Assembly: GCF_036320965.1 (NCBI RefSeq)
Contig: NC_092228.1
Coordinates: forward strand, 13,008,307-13,072,306
Direction: 5' to 3'
DNA length: 64,000 nucleotides
Origin: Panulirus ornatus
Taxonomy: Eukaryota; Arthropoda; Malacostraca; Decapoda; Palinuridae
Positions 62,831-64,000 of this stretch are shown one piece after another (positions within the stretch are counted from its first letter, which is position 1; each line of letters opens with the position of its first letter). The translations under genes were made by a program, and so were the position numbers. The notes beneath the pieces are model-generated. The model had not been told where the DNA came from. It was given only the letters and a program-made list of their open reading frames with translations, and searched no databases.

Positions 62831-64000
62831 CCTTCAGAGTACCTGTATCTTTTATCTCTGTGACTGTAGAATTCAGAGGAGATGAAGGGTTTGATTATAT
62901 GAGTGGTATTTACCACATCCTCAAGGTATTTGAAGTTCCTGTACCTCATGGCTTTTCTTTTTTCCCCTAGAGGAAAGATGATTTTCATAATTTAGAATTT
63001 CTTTATAAATGTAACATTTGGGAGTAAACATCTTTGTAGAGAAACAATATGTTTAAAAAAATGATATATTCACAGAATACAGAAACCCTGGTTTTAGACA
63101 CTGTTACAATAGTAGTGGTAAATCAGATTTTACCTGTTTACTTTTGGGTTCCTCCTTTTTCACAGGGCGAAGCATTTAATGCTTGTAATTGGAAGAGGAA
63201 AGTATCACCATTTTGGTACTAAATATTCAAGTCTTGATTGATGATGTTAATGTCACCCATTTCCCAAATCCTTCACTTGTGTTCAGAGAGTGCCTGCTTG
63301 TTAAGTCAGGATTGTGTGTTTATCCCAGGAAGAGGAATATTCTCTGAAACATGTCCAGTAGAGTAGATTTAGACCGTAGATTTTTGTACTATGAGAAATT
63401 ATAAATTTTAATTTTAGAAAGAAATTTCTTATTTCTGAGAACTGGAAAGAAATGTGCAATGAATGAAAGTTGAAACAAAGACAGCACTTTAATAGCTACC
63501 ATGTACAGTAATTAAGGGCTACAGTTTTCAGTAGCTTATGTTAACAGAATTAAAGCTGTGTTCATTGTATATATTTTTATATTGATTGTGGTTGTCCCTC
63601 TAGCTTTTCCTCCATTTTTGGTTAAAATATTGCTTGACTGAAGCTATTTTATTGTGAAATGGGGAAAAGCTCTGTTTACAAACACAGTCTATCTAAAAAA
63701 AGAAAAAAAATGGCAGAGCAAATATGGCCACTGCTTTTTGTACTACAAGCATTTTAAGGGTCCATTATTATAATCATGGGTTGTGTGGATGAGAAGTTGG
63801 TGTGAATTTGTGATGGAGCCTTGTTTTCAGCTCCTGTTGTGAATGCTGTTAACCATCCACTGTTGTATCTTGAAATTATACAGTCTTCATACTATACTTC
63901 ATTGTAGCATAACACTATGGAAAGCAGTATTTTATTTTAATTATACCAGGAATTTATTGAAAGTATATTTTCTAATTCTTTGTGAGTTGCATTTACCAAA
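62831..64000 (+). other. Presumed 3' untranslated region and downstream sequence
   Basis: AT-rich sequence after the M13 stop codon. No further gene recognised. The UTR end is not fixed by sequence. A possible polyadenylation hexamer is listed separately. Confidence 0.5.
63549..63554 (+). terminator. Possible polyadenylation signal (ATTAAA)
   Basis: ATTAAA followed about 20 bp later by TG/T-rich sequence (ctgtgttcattgtatatattttt). It would give a ~740-nt 3' UTR. Such hexamers occur by chance in AT-rich DNA. Confidence 0.25.

Noticed and set aside
1..64000. CRISPR arrays, bacterial operons, tRNA or rRNA genes
   Set aside because: None seen. The window is intron-containing animal DNA, and no cloverleaf or rRNA-like sequence was recognised by eye.

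Overview
This is animal nuclear DNA: short exons in one long gene, introns of up to about 10 kb, AT-rich non-coding sequence, very dense dinucleotide microsatellites and many non-LTR retrotransposons. The microsatellite load and the retrotransposon families suggest an arthropod, most plausibly a decapod crustacean. The taxon is inferred.

The one host gene that can be supported is on the + strand. Twelve exons between 17535 and 62830 join in frame with AG/GT borders at every junction. They give 498 codons of an M13-family (neprilysin / endothelin-converting-enzyme-like) protein ending in a stop at 62828-62830. The reading frame is intact, but the catalytic parts are not. The zinc helix that should read HExxH reads R-E-M-L-R (exon 49064-49186). 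The third-ligand motif ExxxD reads D-T-A-S-E, the N-A-(Y/F)-Y substrate motif is lost, no histidine is present where the transition-state His belongs, and the terminal C-x-x-W has lost its Trp. The gene is best read as a conserved, catalytically dead M13 pseudopeptidase. Its first ~200 residues (membrane anchor and start of the ectodomain) were not found. A candidate 5' coding exon lies at 5738-5800, a weaker one at 7318-7371, and a CRE-rich promoter-like block at 571-820.

Layout: 1-9300 is relatively GC-rich, promoter-like at the left, then very microsatellite-rich. A three-unit minisatellite lies at 9338-9607. From 9600 to 17534 there is AT-rich sequence with Tc1-like and old retrotransposon remnants. 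From 17535 to 62830 the M13 exons are separated by introns full of retrotransposons. The main family is an RTE-type LINE (APE endonuclease plus reverse transcriptase). Five copies belong to a young group with a short 3' tail: 19061-20766 (-), 29337-30740 (+), 32242-33297 (+), 46521-48868 (-) and 49854-52288 (+). An older, nearly full-length copy lies at 42836-46366 (-), and many decayed pieces are present. Other repeats are CR1-like and jockey-like LINE fragments, a 216-bp foldback MITE, and an unassigned dispersed repeat. From 62831 to 64000 lies the presumed 3' untranslated and downstream sequence.

Most of the window's recent change is retrotransposition into the introns of one gene. The exon with the altered zinc motif sits between two young RTE copies in head-to-head orientation, which could pair in the pre-mRNA.
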